From Reticulitermes lucifugus (Eukaryota; Arthropoda; Insecta; Blattodea; Rhinotermitidae), in contig JAKCWW010004659.1 of assembly GCA_026260175.1 (NCBI GenBank), positions 8,385 to 40,072 on the forward strand: DNA of 31,688 nucleotides, written 5' to 3'. The notes under the pieces were generated by a model, which made no database searches, was not told the origin of the DNA, and worked only from the letters and a program-made list of their open reading frames with translations. Position 1 is the stretch's first letter. Every line of letters starts with the position of its first letter. This document shows, piece by piece, positions 11,201 through 23,200 of the stretch. A program made the translations under genes and the position numbers.

Positions 11201-14200
11201 AATATATATGACAATCCTTTTTTCTTACTAATACAGTAGAATTCTGTTAATCCGCCATGCACAGGACCGGACAGATGCCTGGACTTACACTGACCTAAGT
11301 TCTTACAGGTAATTTTTTGTTACTGCTCCTACATTTGGGCTGACAACTAATCAGAGGAGTGTTACATTTGGATATCTCCTTCATGTGCTGGTTCAGGGTC
11401 ATTACAGTCATTTTCTGTGTTTTCTGGAATTGTCATAGTCAAAGAAGTTGATGGCGCAGGAGACGAGCGGTCAGGAGATACCACAGCAGTTGATGTGCAG
11501 ACACCCTTGGTGACCATGTTGAATATGTCCCTGAGATCTGCCTGTTTCATTCGTAAAGTTTTTTCTGGTAAAAAGTATGGAGGAGTATGTGCAGACTACT
11601 GTCCTCAAGCGTTCGATTATAAGGATTTCTGGATTATCAGGTGGCAGACTAATGCAATTTTGCTGTATATACAGAAAAAATACTGCACACAAGTGCTGAT
11701 GATGTAAACAGCTAATATACAATCTCATTAAGTGTAATGACATGTTGTCTAAATTTATCCACATATGTATCAACCAAATTTGTAACTGATGTGCATTTAG
11801 AAGGTAAGATACGCAGTTAAAGGAACTGTAGTGCATTAATATAGCTGTAACAGACATGGGGACAGAACGAATATTACAGACTGATACGAAACTGGTATAT
11901 GCCACCATCCTTCATCACATGCACAGGGAACAGTACAAGGTACTCAGTATGCTCCATCACAAATTAAAACTGGTAACTAATTTGCAAACTCAGACCAGCA
12001 AAATGCACATACTCCAAAATGTGTTGTTGTGCCAAGTCACACACACACAAAACTGGATTGTAATTGTGCATGGACCATACTCCAAAATGTGTCATGTTGC
12101 ACTAAGTCACATACACACAACTGGACTGAAACTGCGCGCAGACTGTACTTCAAATGTATTGTCTCACGCTACATCACATATACATGTCAGTACTATGCTG
12201 GGCTGTTGCCTTCTCGTTAAAGTCCATGCAGTAGCAGGCAAAAGCTGAACCACTTCAAGCAGCACCATGTTGCCCACAGACCACGCACACACTGCCATAT
12301 CTCAAGCTGCTTATACCAGACAGTGTGCCAACACTGTTGTACTGTACCAACCATGGCCTTGAGGAGTTGCTTCAGAAAAGGTCTATGGCAACATGGTCTG
12401 GGCAGAGTTGCAGTCCAGTCCTGTTAAGTGTTTATCAAACATGGCCTCACCATGTGCTTGTAATGCAAACAGAAAAGACAAAACCCACACTTTTAGTTAC
12501 ACAGCACAGTTGGCATACAGTCAGAGTCCAGTCCTGTATGGGTGAAGTAGCCATGATTTAGAAGCTCAAAACAGCTGATGATTGCTTACATCTGCTATCC
12601 TGTCCAAATGCTCCAAACACGAAAGGGTTAGAGCTGCTACTGGCTGCAGACCCCAGTTGTGGTGTGTCTTTATTGAAGGGCATGGTGGATCCAAAATTAA
12701 AACCTGGCCCATCTGCTGCAATTAATACTGTGGCATTTGTATTATTGGAGAAATCAAATCCTCTTTTGTGAGGCGAAAAACAATTTTCCTCTATCTGAGG
12801 CTGAGTTTCCATTGTGCACTCTGCAAAACACATACAGCACAGTTCAGTACATCATTAGCAGACATACCATTATGTATAACTAGCAGTATTCTGAAGAGAA
12901 AAGGCAAGACAGTTGTACATTTACCAGAGCAAAATCCCTGTTAGAAGAATGAGAAAATATTTTGTCCTTATTAACTCCTCAGAGCATACCAAGAAAAATG
13001 CTAGGTTTTGTGTTAAAAATAATCCAGTATAAATAGGACATAACAAAAAAATGCCCAGTTCAGGACACAACACTTGGAAGCCAGGTTTTTTACTATAAGA
13101 CTGCAGCAGAGAAGTGCGATGGTTTTACACTCTATGTATAGAGTGTAATTAAGCATTTACTGCTGCAGCACTTTATAAATCAAAATCATATGGACTCTAA
13201 ATGTACCAACATCAGGTCAGTTTCTGCTTTAATTTATGTAAACATCATGAGGAAAACAAAAACAACTGCCTTGCAAATACAGAAAGTCTTTAAAATACCG
13301 AGTTAATCAAGAAATTCCCTGCATTTTATGGTACCCGCAGGTTTGTGACCACATTCAAGAGAGCCCACTACCTGTCCCAATCCTGAGCCACATTAAGTCC
13401 ATGAACTCCATCCTATTTCTTGAGGATCTATTTTAATATTATCTTCCCATCTACAAGGTACAAGAACATGAACAGTTCTAAATTCAGAACTCCAGTTACT
13501 CCCTTACATGAATAACAGCAACAAAGATGCTACGGTCTGCGCAGGAAGCAGTAAGTTGGTGAACATATTGGAGTTTTGTGTACTGCATTGAGCACAGCTT
13601 CTGATAAATTAAAATGGTGAAAAAAAAATCAACACAAAACTCAAAAATGTTACAGCTAAAAGATTTAAATGTAAACACTGCTGAAACTCTAAAACCATAA
13701 GACACAATATCAGCATACAACAAGCTAATGTGTCAGCTGAAACNNNNNNNNNNNNNNNNNNNNNNNNNNNNNNNNNNNNNNNNNNNNNNNNNNNNNNNNN
13801 NNNNNNNNNNNNNNNNNNNNNNNNNNNNNNNNNNNNNNNNNNNNNNNNNNNNNNNNNNNNNNNNNNNNNNNNNNNNNNNNNNNNNNNNNNNNNNNNNNNN
13901 NNNNNNNNNNNNNNNNNNNNNNNNNNNNNNNNNNNNNNNNNNNNNNNNNNNNNNNNNNNNNNNNNNNNNNNNNNNNNNNNNNNNNNNNNNNNNNNNNNNN
14001 NNNNNNNNNNNNNNNNNNNNNNNNNNNNNNNNNNNNNNNNNNNNNNNNNNNNNNNNNNNNNNNNNNNNNNNNNNNNNNNNNNNNNNNNNNNNNNNNNNNN
14101 NNNNNNNNNNNNNNNNNNNNNNNNNNNNNNNNNNNNNNNNNNNNNNNNNNNNNNNNNNNNNNNNNNNNNNNNNNNNNNNNNNNNNNNNNNNNNNNNNNNN

Positions 14201-17200
14201 NNNNNNNNNNNNNNNNNNNNNNNNNNNNNNNNNNNNNNNNNNNNNNNNNNNNNNNNNNNNNNNNNNNNNNNNNNNNNNNNNNNNNNNNNNNNNNNNNNNN
14301 NNNNNNNNNNNNNNNNNNNNNNNNNNNNNNNCTAAAACCATAAGACACAATATCAGCATACAACAAGCTAATGTGTCAGCTGAAACTCTAAAACCATAAG
14401 ACACAATATCAGCATACAACAAGCTAATGTGTCAGCTGAGGAATGCACTGCTGATGCTCTGTATGAGAATGCACACCTCAGCCCCCAAAAGTGATAGTAA
14501 TGACAGGACAATCACTCTTTGGCAATAAAACAAAATGAAGTTCTTCCATACAAGGTACTGAAGAAAATGCTGGCAAAAGAAAATATTATTTTTAAATATA
14601 ATATGATAAAAAAATTAGACTGATGGATGTCATTATCCTAAAGAAATTACACATGTGTCTCAAATGTTCATGCTAACACACACCATTACCTCCATCCATA
14701 ACACCTTCCTTCCTCAAGTACACCACATCACTCCGACTAAGGGCCAAAGACCAAGCCTCACCCTCCATATTGAAGCAAAACTTCCTCATAGTGTCCTTGT
14801 TCAGTTGAACCCATGTGCCTTCTCCATTAACCACCTGGTTAAAAAAAAGCACCAAAGTCAAACATCCACAACAAAACTACAGTACAATTCCAATAATCTG
14901 GCACCCATTGGACCACACAGGTGCCATATTATCAGACGGTACCTATAGTGACCCAACTATGTCAAGTTTCTGTGGAATCGTTGAACTTACATGTTACCTC
15001 TTGCGAGAAGTACCTTGCTTACTCATCTTTGGATCTTCTGAAGCCATTATAACAGCGAACAAAGAGTAACACGTGGCACACAAATAACACAATGCAAATA
15101 GAATTAACAGCAGTAAAATGCATAGGAACACACACACATACTGCTGGTGATATGAATAGCCTAGTAATGGCATAAGGTTATTTTAGTGGCGCACACTCCA
15201 CAAATGGTATCTGTTGGCCAGAACAAGCTAGCCTCCAAATAATGCTGCAGATTGCGCCATGTAACATTGTTCAGTAATGACATCTTAAGTACAAGTGTGG
15301 GTCATTCCATTTGCAATTTTGGTGTACCAGTACCTACAGAATGAGAAACTTGAAATAACAGAGTATCATCTTCAAATTTTGCTTTAAACTGGCGAAAAAT
15401 AAAACAGGAACTCTCAAAATGCTGAAAGTAGCCTTTGTAGAACAGAAAATGGGAAGAATGCAAGTCATATATCAAGATCCAGTATGCTTACATGACTACA
15501 CTACAAACAATTGTCTACATTTTTTTAACTATGTGACTCTTTTACATCATGTCTACTGTGTACAGAAGTTGTTAATTTGGTTTTATACAGTACTGTTTTG
15601 GTCGGTTCCCTGTTGACGATCTTTGAATATTTTATGTGATATTATAATATAAATATCTAAGAAACAATATTGTGCATTTTGTTGGTCTGTGTGCTGCAAA
15701 TAAGAATGCAAGTTCTTGAGTGTTTTCCCAAGTTCAAAAGTGGTGTCACCTTTGTTGAAGATGTTGAATGCTTGAGACATTCATCACTAAGAAAACACAT
15801 GAAAATGTGGATCAAGTAAAGGAACTGTCCTTGAATATAAGACAATCACTACACTGGGGATTTCATTTGGCACTCTTCAGGCCATTCTCAAAGACAACAG
15901 GTACATGTACAGGACTGCCATCAAATATGTGACCTGCATGCTTGCGACAAGAGAATTGTGTCAGCTTCTTCCAGAACCTTCAAGACAGGCCAGAACAAGA
16001 CCCAGAATTCCTTTTGAAGACAATCACAAGTGATATGGGTTTATGAGTGTGACCAAGAAACCAAGAAACCAAGCAACACTCTTCTCAGTGCAAGAGCCCA
16101 TGATCTCAATGCGCAAACAAGGGAGACACAAGTTCACTCAGATGTGAAAAATATGCTCACTGTTTTTTCGACATTCACAGAGTTGTGCACATGAATTTGT
16201 CCTACAAGAAAATGCTGTAAACAAACATTACTACTTTGAAACCTTACAGTGTCTGCACAAAAATGTGTGGCAAAAATGACTTGAGAAGTAGAATTTACGG
16301 TACTTGTTTCTCCGGCATGACACTGCACCTCCTCACTCTGCTTTGTCTGTCCATAAATTTCTGGCTAAAAACAAAATGACTGCTGTTCTACACTCTCACA
16401 ATGCACCAGATTTACTGCTGTGTAAGTTCTTCCTTTCCCCAAAGCTCAGTATGGCATTAAATGGAAGGACATTTAATGATATCACCATGATGTGGGCAAA
16501 ACCACAAGAAGCACTTACCATGTTTCAAACAATGCACTTCACAAAATTCTTTGAATGGTGGCACGATTACTAAGCTCGCTGTATGAAGTTCCACGGAGAT
16601 TACTTTGAAGGGGACAACAGCAATTAGAATGTAAGTGTTGTTGTTACAGAGAAATACATTCAGTCTGGAAGTTATATGATCACACAATGTAGATAATAAA
16701 CCCCTCAAAAGAGTGACGAAGTTAAAATGTCTGGGAATGACACCAACAAATCAAAAGTGTAGCATTAAGAATAGACTATATTCAGTGAATGCTTAAAAGT
16801 ATTTGGTTCAGCAGTTTTGTCTTCACATTTGCTATTTATGAGCATAAAGATTGAAACATAGAGAACTAAAATTTTTCCTTTTGTTTCATATGGATGTGAA
16901 ACTTTGTTAAGGCTGATGGTGTCTGAGAATAGAATGCCAAGTAAAATATTTGGGGTTAAAGGGGGAGGAAGTAAAAGGAAGATGGAGGGAAATGCTAATG
17001 AGAAGCTTTACGATATGTACTTCTTACCCAATATTATTTTTGTGATCACACCAAAAAAGACAAAAGGGGCAGGGAGAGTGACATGTATGGGGAGAACAGA
17101 AATACATACAGGGTTTTGGTGGGAAAACCTGAAAAGTAGACCACTTTGAAGACCTGGTTGAAGAAGACAGGATAACATTAAAATGGATTTAAAGAAACAA

Positions 17201-20200
17201 GAAGGGATGACGTAGACTGTATTCATCTGGCTCATGACAGAAACAGCTCGAGGGCTCTTGTGAACACGGTAATGAACCTGTGGGTTTCAGGAAATGTGGG
17301 GAGTTTCTTGACTAGCTGAGGGACTGTTAGCTTCTGAAGAAGGATTCTGCTTCATGGAGTTTAGTTAGTTAGTCAGTCAGTCAGTCAGTCAGTCAGTCAG
17401 TCAGTCAGTTAGTTAGTTAGTTAGTTAGTTAGTCAGTCAGTCTGTCAGTCAGTTAATTTGCAGGTGACCAATATTATGGAGATAATTAAAACAGAGCCCA
17501 TAAATCATACTTCAAACTTATTAGCCCCATCAGCTGGTCAAAGAAAGCTGGCTGCAAACAACAAACACAACACCTGGAACATATACATTCATAACTCACA
17601 TGATCCACGACAGTCACGTGATTTCCAAGAACCAACATGCCAACAGGTGAAGCCTTGAGACTTGGGCGACTACGAACATTGTGGCCAGATGCCCCACATT
17701 TCACAACTTGATATTCACCTGGACCACACACAATGACACTCTTTGTTCGCCTGAAAAAGTAAAAGACATTTTACACATTTTCATGTGTCCAAGACAGTAG
17801 TATGTTTCACATCAATCACGATAATAAACCATAAAATGAGTACATACCCATCCTTGTTAGAAACTTCTGGCAGTTTCCTCATAATGGTTTCCTTGATGAC
17901 CTGGTCAAGAATTGACTTGGGTTCTTCCACAGGCAGCAGCAAGGTTTTACCAAGGTGCTGATTATACTGCAGGCACCATGCCTCACCATGGCCATTGCTG
18001 CAGTACTGGTGAATTGTGTCTTGGCTCAAACGCAGCCACACACCATCATCATTGTGGATCTTGAACACATTAAGAGAAATTGAATATTTCTCGTTGTGCT
18101 GTTTTTGGTAACTAATTTTAACCTTTACCATCTTAGGCAACCATGTGCTGGTTTCTGAAATGTACTGGCAAACGACCTAGCTAACCATATGCTGGTCTCC
18201 GTGTGTTTACTTGCTAGCACACTGTAGGCAACTGAGCAGAGTAAATCTTTTTGTTACATATCTGTTTATTCAGGTGTCCTACGATTCTAGAAACGTGCCA
18301 TAACCAGTTCATACACCACAATCTCAATTTAAATCATGATCTGCAAGGGGGAAACTCAAATGTTGGAAGTCTCTGTGAGTCATTTTGGTCACACATGCAA
18401 TCCAGAGGGGGATGTTGTTCAGAGCTGTCTTGTCTAAGAAGTGAAGACGTTTCGTCTATCACCACTTTTATCATCAGTGAACTGATAAACCCTGGTGCTG
18501 TTGCATTCATCTGTTTTCTCCAAGTGGAATTGCCTGGAGATATATTTTGAAGTAGCATTGTGACTCTCACAACTTTCATCTTTGTTTTATTCTTGGGCAC
18601 ACCTTTCCACCTGCTTCATCTTTTGACCCCCACTTGTACGTCCTTCAATGGAATGTAGAAGGCTGTTCTTTCACGTCATGTGTCATTCATCATACACGTC
18701 ACCATCCAACTGGTCATAGGTAGAAACATCACCGTCAGAAACTGGGTCGTGTATCAATTCAAAAACATTGGCCTCTGTTGTTTTCTATTCAGAGTTGTGT
18801 CTTCTGCAGCATTAGTGGAAACTACTATAAATCGACACCTGCTGAACTAACAGCACACAGAAAATGTTTGTCCCTTCACTATGTAACTAGCCTTCAAAAG
18901 AATTTATGAAGGACCAAATTGTTGTTCTTGACTTACAATGCACATGGAAGAAGGTCGTAAAGTCACACCCACAGGACTAAAATTGTGACAGCAGGAGGTA
19001 CAGACCTTGGTCAAAACTGTCTGGCACATTTTGAACAGTCCAAAGTAGCTTCTTGTAAGGAATAAAGCAGGAGTAGAAAACAACATAAAAATCAGTGTAA
19101 TAAAGACCGGCATAAACTGAATGATCGCAGATTAGTACGCATGCAAGTCAAGTCATTCTTTAAAAAATCACTTTTGTTCAGACCTTCTAAGGTTAGAACT
19201 ATAACTTCTATGATTTACTTCTATATCGCTACATTTCGGGCATTTAAACATCCGTGCTACGCGAGAAAAACTCCAGCCAGCAGGAGATACATTTGGCATT
19301 TAAACCAGCCCACTAAAGGTTAATACTATACTTCTTTCAGTCTACTACAACTATAATTTCTGTATTCACTAAAATATTCATTCAGTCTTGCTACATTTTA
19401 TGGCAAATTATTCTGACATCATCAGGCAAAGTTAATGCAAAATTGTGAACTACAGTGCACCTTTTTTTGTAATTTATAAAGTGTCATGTTATTCAAATTG
19501 TCATGCAGATGGCTACAGTTTTATACTGCTGTCACATGTTCAAACACTTTGCAATTGCACGCTGTCACTCAGTTCAGGCATGAGGTGCTTTGTTGCTAAT
19601 TGTGGAGACTCTGAACTTATATGGCGAGGTTCTTGTCTTGCGCAGTTTTTGTAGCCATATAACCAACATAAAACAAATAAACTTGTGTCCACTTACCTCA
19701 TCTATGAAAGCAATAGTTCCATTAACATGCACAATTCCTATCTGCTCACTTTGCAAAGAAGGATGGGCCCTGATTCTCAGCCCTGCACTGTTCTTTGCCA
19801 CAAATTTTCGCAAACGACTGGGCTGGTGAGGAGCTTTCTTCACAACACTCTGTGTAGGTGGAGTCATTCCTTGTGGTGGTTCCTTCACTTCAACTTTGTA
19901 CAACTGAAACATAACCTGTAATTATCACTTGGTTCTAACCAAATGCAATAAATATTTACTTACTGAAATTATTAAATCTTTTTTCTAATCTAATGGTAGT
20001 AAAAAGTAGCATATTTATAGAAAATATATACAAGAACTGCTATAAAATTTAATATATGAGAAGAAAAGCAGAGGAAATTAAAAAGATGCTAAAGAGGTAA
20101 AAATGACATAACACAGACGTATTCTGTCCATACACTGCATTTCCTTCATAAGGGCATAGCACAGACGTATTCTGTCCACACACTGAATTTCCTTCATAAG

Positions 20201-23200
20201 GGCATAGCACAATTACGCACAGTCTTCACATTCTGCGGCTACTTTCAAGATCTGTCACTTCCTCAAGCTAAATAGAAAATGAAGAGCCTATGTGAAGGAT
20301 TAAAAAAATCAATAGTGAGGAAACAACCAAAATAATTGTAAATGAATACTATTTAACCTGTGCATACTTACTAGGTGGTAAAATCAAAACTCAAGCAATA
20401 AGTGAATTCTTTCTTAAAAATCCAGTTCTTTCTAGCTTAAACAATGCAGTAAATATAGTCTTAAACTGCTGCATCATTCACTGTGCACTTTTATGTAATT
20501 CTACAGTACAGACCAACAACAGTATACAATATGAAGGAGCAATACTTAATGCTCAGGCACTTGGAGAAATTCCAGTCACCTTCTAACATCTCAACATAAT
20601 TTTACAATTGCTGGAGTATTCCCAGGATTTAGAATTGACCAGTTTTGGAGGTGATCTTCACTCATTACAGAGTTATCTTCTCTGCACAAAACACACACTG
20701 GGTACAAACAAACCAAAAACTCATATAAATGAGCCACTACACAATCATGGACGTTGTTCAGTCAAAGAGTTTCCACTGCCTCTCCTCTTGGAAAACTATA
20801 CATGAAGCAGAACAAAAGTTTAATACTCTTCCCACAAGTTTTGGCCAGACTGGGCCATCATCTGAAAGAACATGTCGAATACCAAGCAGAAATTACTCAA
20901 TATTGCACTGAAAACTATTAAGATAGCTGACCTATTGCAGAGTATAATTGGACATTAATATGTACACTGTAAAAGCGTATATAAAATTTCCAAATATTCC
21001 CAGTCTCATGTACGTTATTCTATGCTGACAGTATGACAGTCCAATAGCATATAATTGTTGTCAATTATATAGAGTTCAATTACAATAACAACACATGCAA
21101 TGTTAAAACGGTGTAAGATGTGTTTATTTACCAAACTCGTTTCCTCTCCATAAAATAGTGTGTAATGTGTTGCTCTTTAACGCAGAACTCAATAAATATA
21201 ATTCACATTATGACACACAGCACACAGGAAATTCAGAGACAATTTAAAAAATGCCATCTGCTTTCACTGAGACTTCTAAATGCCAGCTTATGAAAGACAA
21301 TATTTTATTCAGGTACAAAGAGTGGGAGAAACAACATGATAATATAAGAAAGAAGGCAACAGAAAACAGAAACTGAGAATACAAATCAAATAAGTAAATA
21401 CAGTAAGCACATTTCAACAAAGTTCACTTCCTCCACAATGCAAATACAATGATTCAACAACAGATTGTCCTTACCTCCTCCATGTCATAACCATCAATTG
21501 TAACAAGCACAGAATACCAGCCAACACTTCCTGGTGTCCATGTTGCACTGTACGTTCCATCAGAGTTTGGACGTACTAACATGTTCTCACTGGAACGTTT
21601 AACAGCCGGAGAAGTAAATCGCAACTCCTCAAAAGAATAATTTTCGTAAGCCTAGAAATAAAATAAGAATGCACATAAAAACAACTCGAACACACTACAG
21701 TCAGGAAACAAGCAGACTGAGCAGAACACATTAAGAGCCCATATAACACAGGCTAAAGAAACGTATTATAATGAATTATTAGCTGCATCTACCAACAAAT
21801 CAAACACAGCATGGTCTATAATAAATAATGAAATAGCAACAAAAAATAAAGAGATCTTTACTCCATTAGAACTCAAACTAGGTAACAAAACTGTTCCACT
21901 TACCCAAGCTGCTGAGGCTTTTAATGACTATTTGTTAAACACAGTAGATGGTCTAATTAATTCACAACTTAACTTTGACCCCGCTATTGGTTTACTAATG
22001 GAAGCTTTCCCTGATGGATTTCCCGAAAATATCAATATCCCAATTACAGATGCTGAGGTTAAATGTACAGTCTTCTCCATGAAAAATAAAAAATTTAGTG
22101 GTTACGATGGCATAACCAGTAAAATGTAAAAATTAAGTGCTATAATTTTTAATAAATCACTAGCCATAGGTATTTATCCAGACCGATTAAAGTACGCTGA
22201 GGTTCAACCTCATTTTAAAAAGGGTCAAAGGTCACAGATATCTAATTATAGACCCATTTCCTTACTGACAGGTTGTTCTAAAATCTTTGAATTACTCATC
22301 TTTCATAGACGAAAATGACACCTAGCACAACATAACATACTGGTCCCAGAACAACACGGTTTTAGAGACAATGTATCTGCAGTAACCGCCACTTTTAAGC
22401 TTGTACAAACAATATTTAATGCTTGGAATAAGAAAGAATATATAACAGGAATTTTCGGTGATCGAACTAAGGCGTCTGACTGTGTAAACCATTCTCTCTT
22501 ACTTTCAAAATTGGAATATTATGGGATTACAAGTGCAGTCTTGAATTGGTTAAAGTTTTACTTGAGTAAGAGAAAACAAAGAGTAACTGTAATTTTTTTT
22601 TAATCTACCTCGTTATTTGTCAGACTGGGAAGTAGTTAAACGTGGAGTGCCACAGGGATCTGTACTGGGTCCTTGCTGTTCAATTATATTGAAATGACTT
22701 TCCACCCATAGTCAACGAATCTTCTAACACCATACTTTTTGTGGATGATACTAGCATACTTGTCTCATCTAGATATGATAATGAATTAAATTTCAAGTTA
22801 AATTCAATTCTAACTTGCATTTCCAAATGGTTTAAAAAAAATCAGTTACTCCTAAATCTAAATAAGACAAATAAAGTTAAATTAATTCATTCTCAATGAC
22901 ATACTTATCCCTTAAGCACAACATATAATGGTCAACTTCTTAAACTTGCTGAATCCATTAGATGTTTAGGTCTACATCTAGAAAGTCACCTAAACTGGAA
23001 ATTGCACTCAGAAGAACTGTCAAAAAAGCTGAGCTCTGTCTGTTACATGATAAGGAAACTATCTTATACACTTAATCTAAAAACATTACGAATGGTTTAT
23101 TTCGCATATTTCCATTCTATAGTCAGTTATGGAATTACTTTTGGGGTTCTTCAGCATCAACGCAAGACGTATTCTTGATTCAAAAAAGGGTTGTAGAGAT

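Larger units (their letters stand above)
11036..12589. other. hiw intron (1.55 kb)
   Basis: Intron between the 12.7- and 10.9-kb exons. Direct joining is in phase (T|TG). It contains the Tigger fragments and a degenerate 68-bp tandem repeat. The open frame at 11471-11908 minus is not coding: it has no conserved motif, and part of it is the shifted frame of the Tigger remnant. 12215-12580 shows nothing else. Confidence 0.7.
12821..14689. other. hiw intron (1.87 kb) with gap
   Basis: Intron between the 14.8- and 12.7-kb exons (phase G|AG = Glu). It contains a long hairpin at 13.1 kb, a LINE fragment at 13.3 kb and the satellite with an assembly gap at 13.7-14.4 kb. Open frames crossing the N run are artefacts. 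Confidence 0.75.
14835..17599. other. hiw intron (2.77 kb)
   Basis: Intron between the 17.7- and 14.8-kb exons (phase 0). The left part, 14840-15690, shows nothing recognisable. The right part is filled by a dead mariner, a LINE end and its tetranucleotide tail, all on the plus strand and therefore opposite to hiw. Confidence 0.8.

Noticed and set aside
11471-11908. 145-codon minus-strand open frame
   Set aside because: No conserved motif, Cys/His/Ile-rich random composition, and its last part is the shifted frame of the Tigger remnant.
13725-14422. Open reading frames of about 200-229 codons across 13.7-14.4 kb on both strands
   Set aside because: They are made almost entirely of the N run. 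Only a few codons of satellite lie at each end.
18686-18780. Acidic minus-strand stretch ending TYDQLDGDVYDE as a missed exon or transposase N-terminus
   Set aside because: Only about 30 codons, it ends in a stop, no donor follows in a usable phase, and the exons on either side already join in phase 0.
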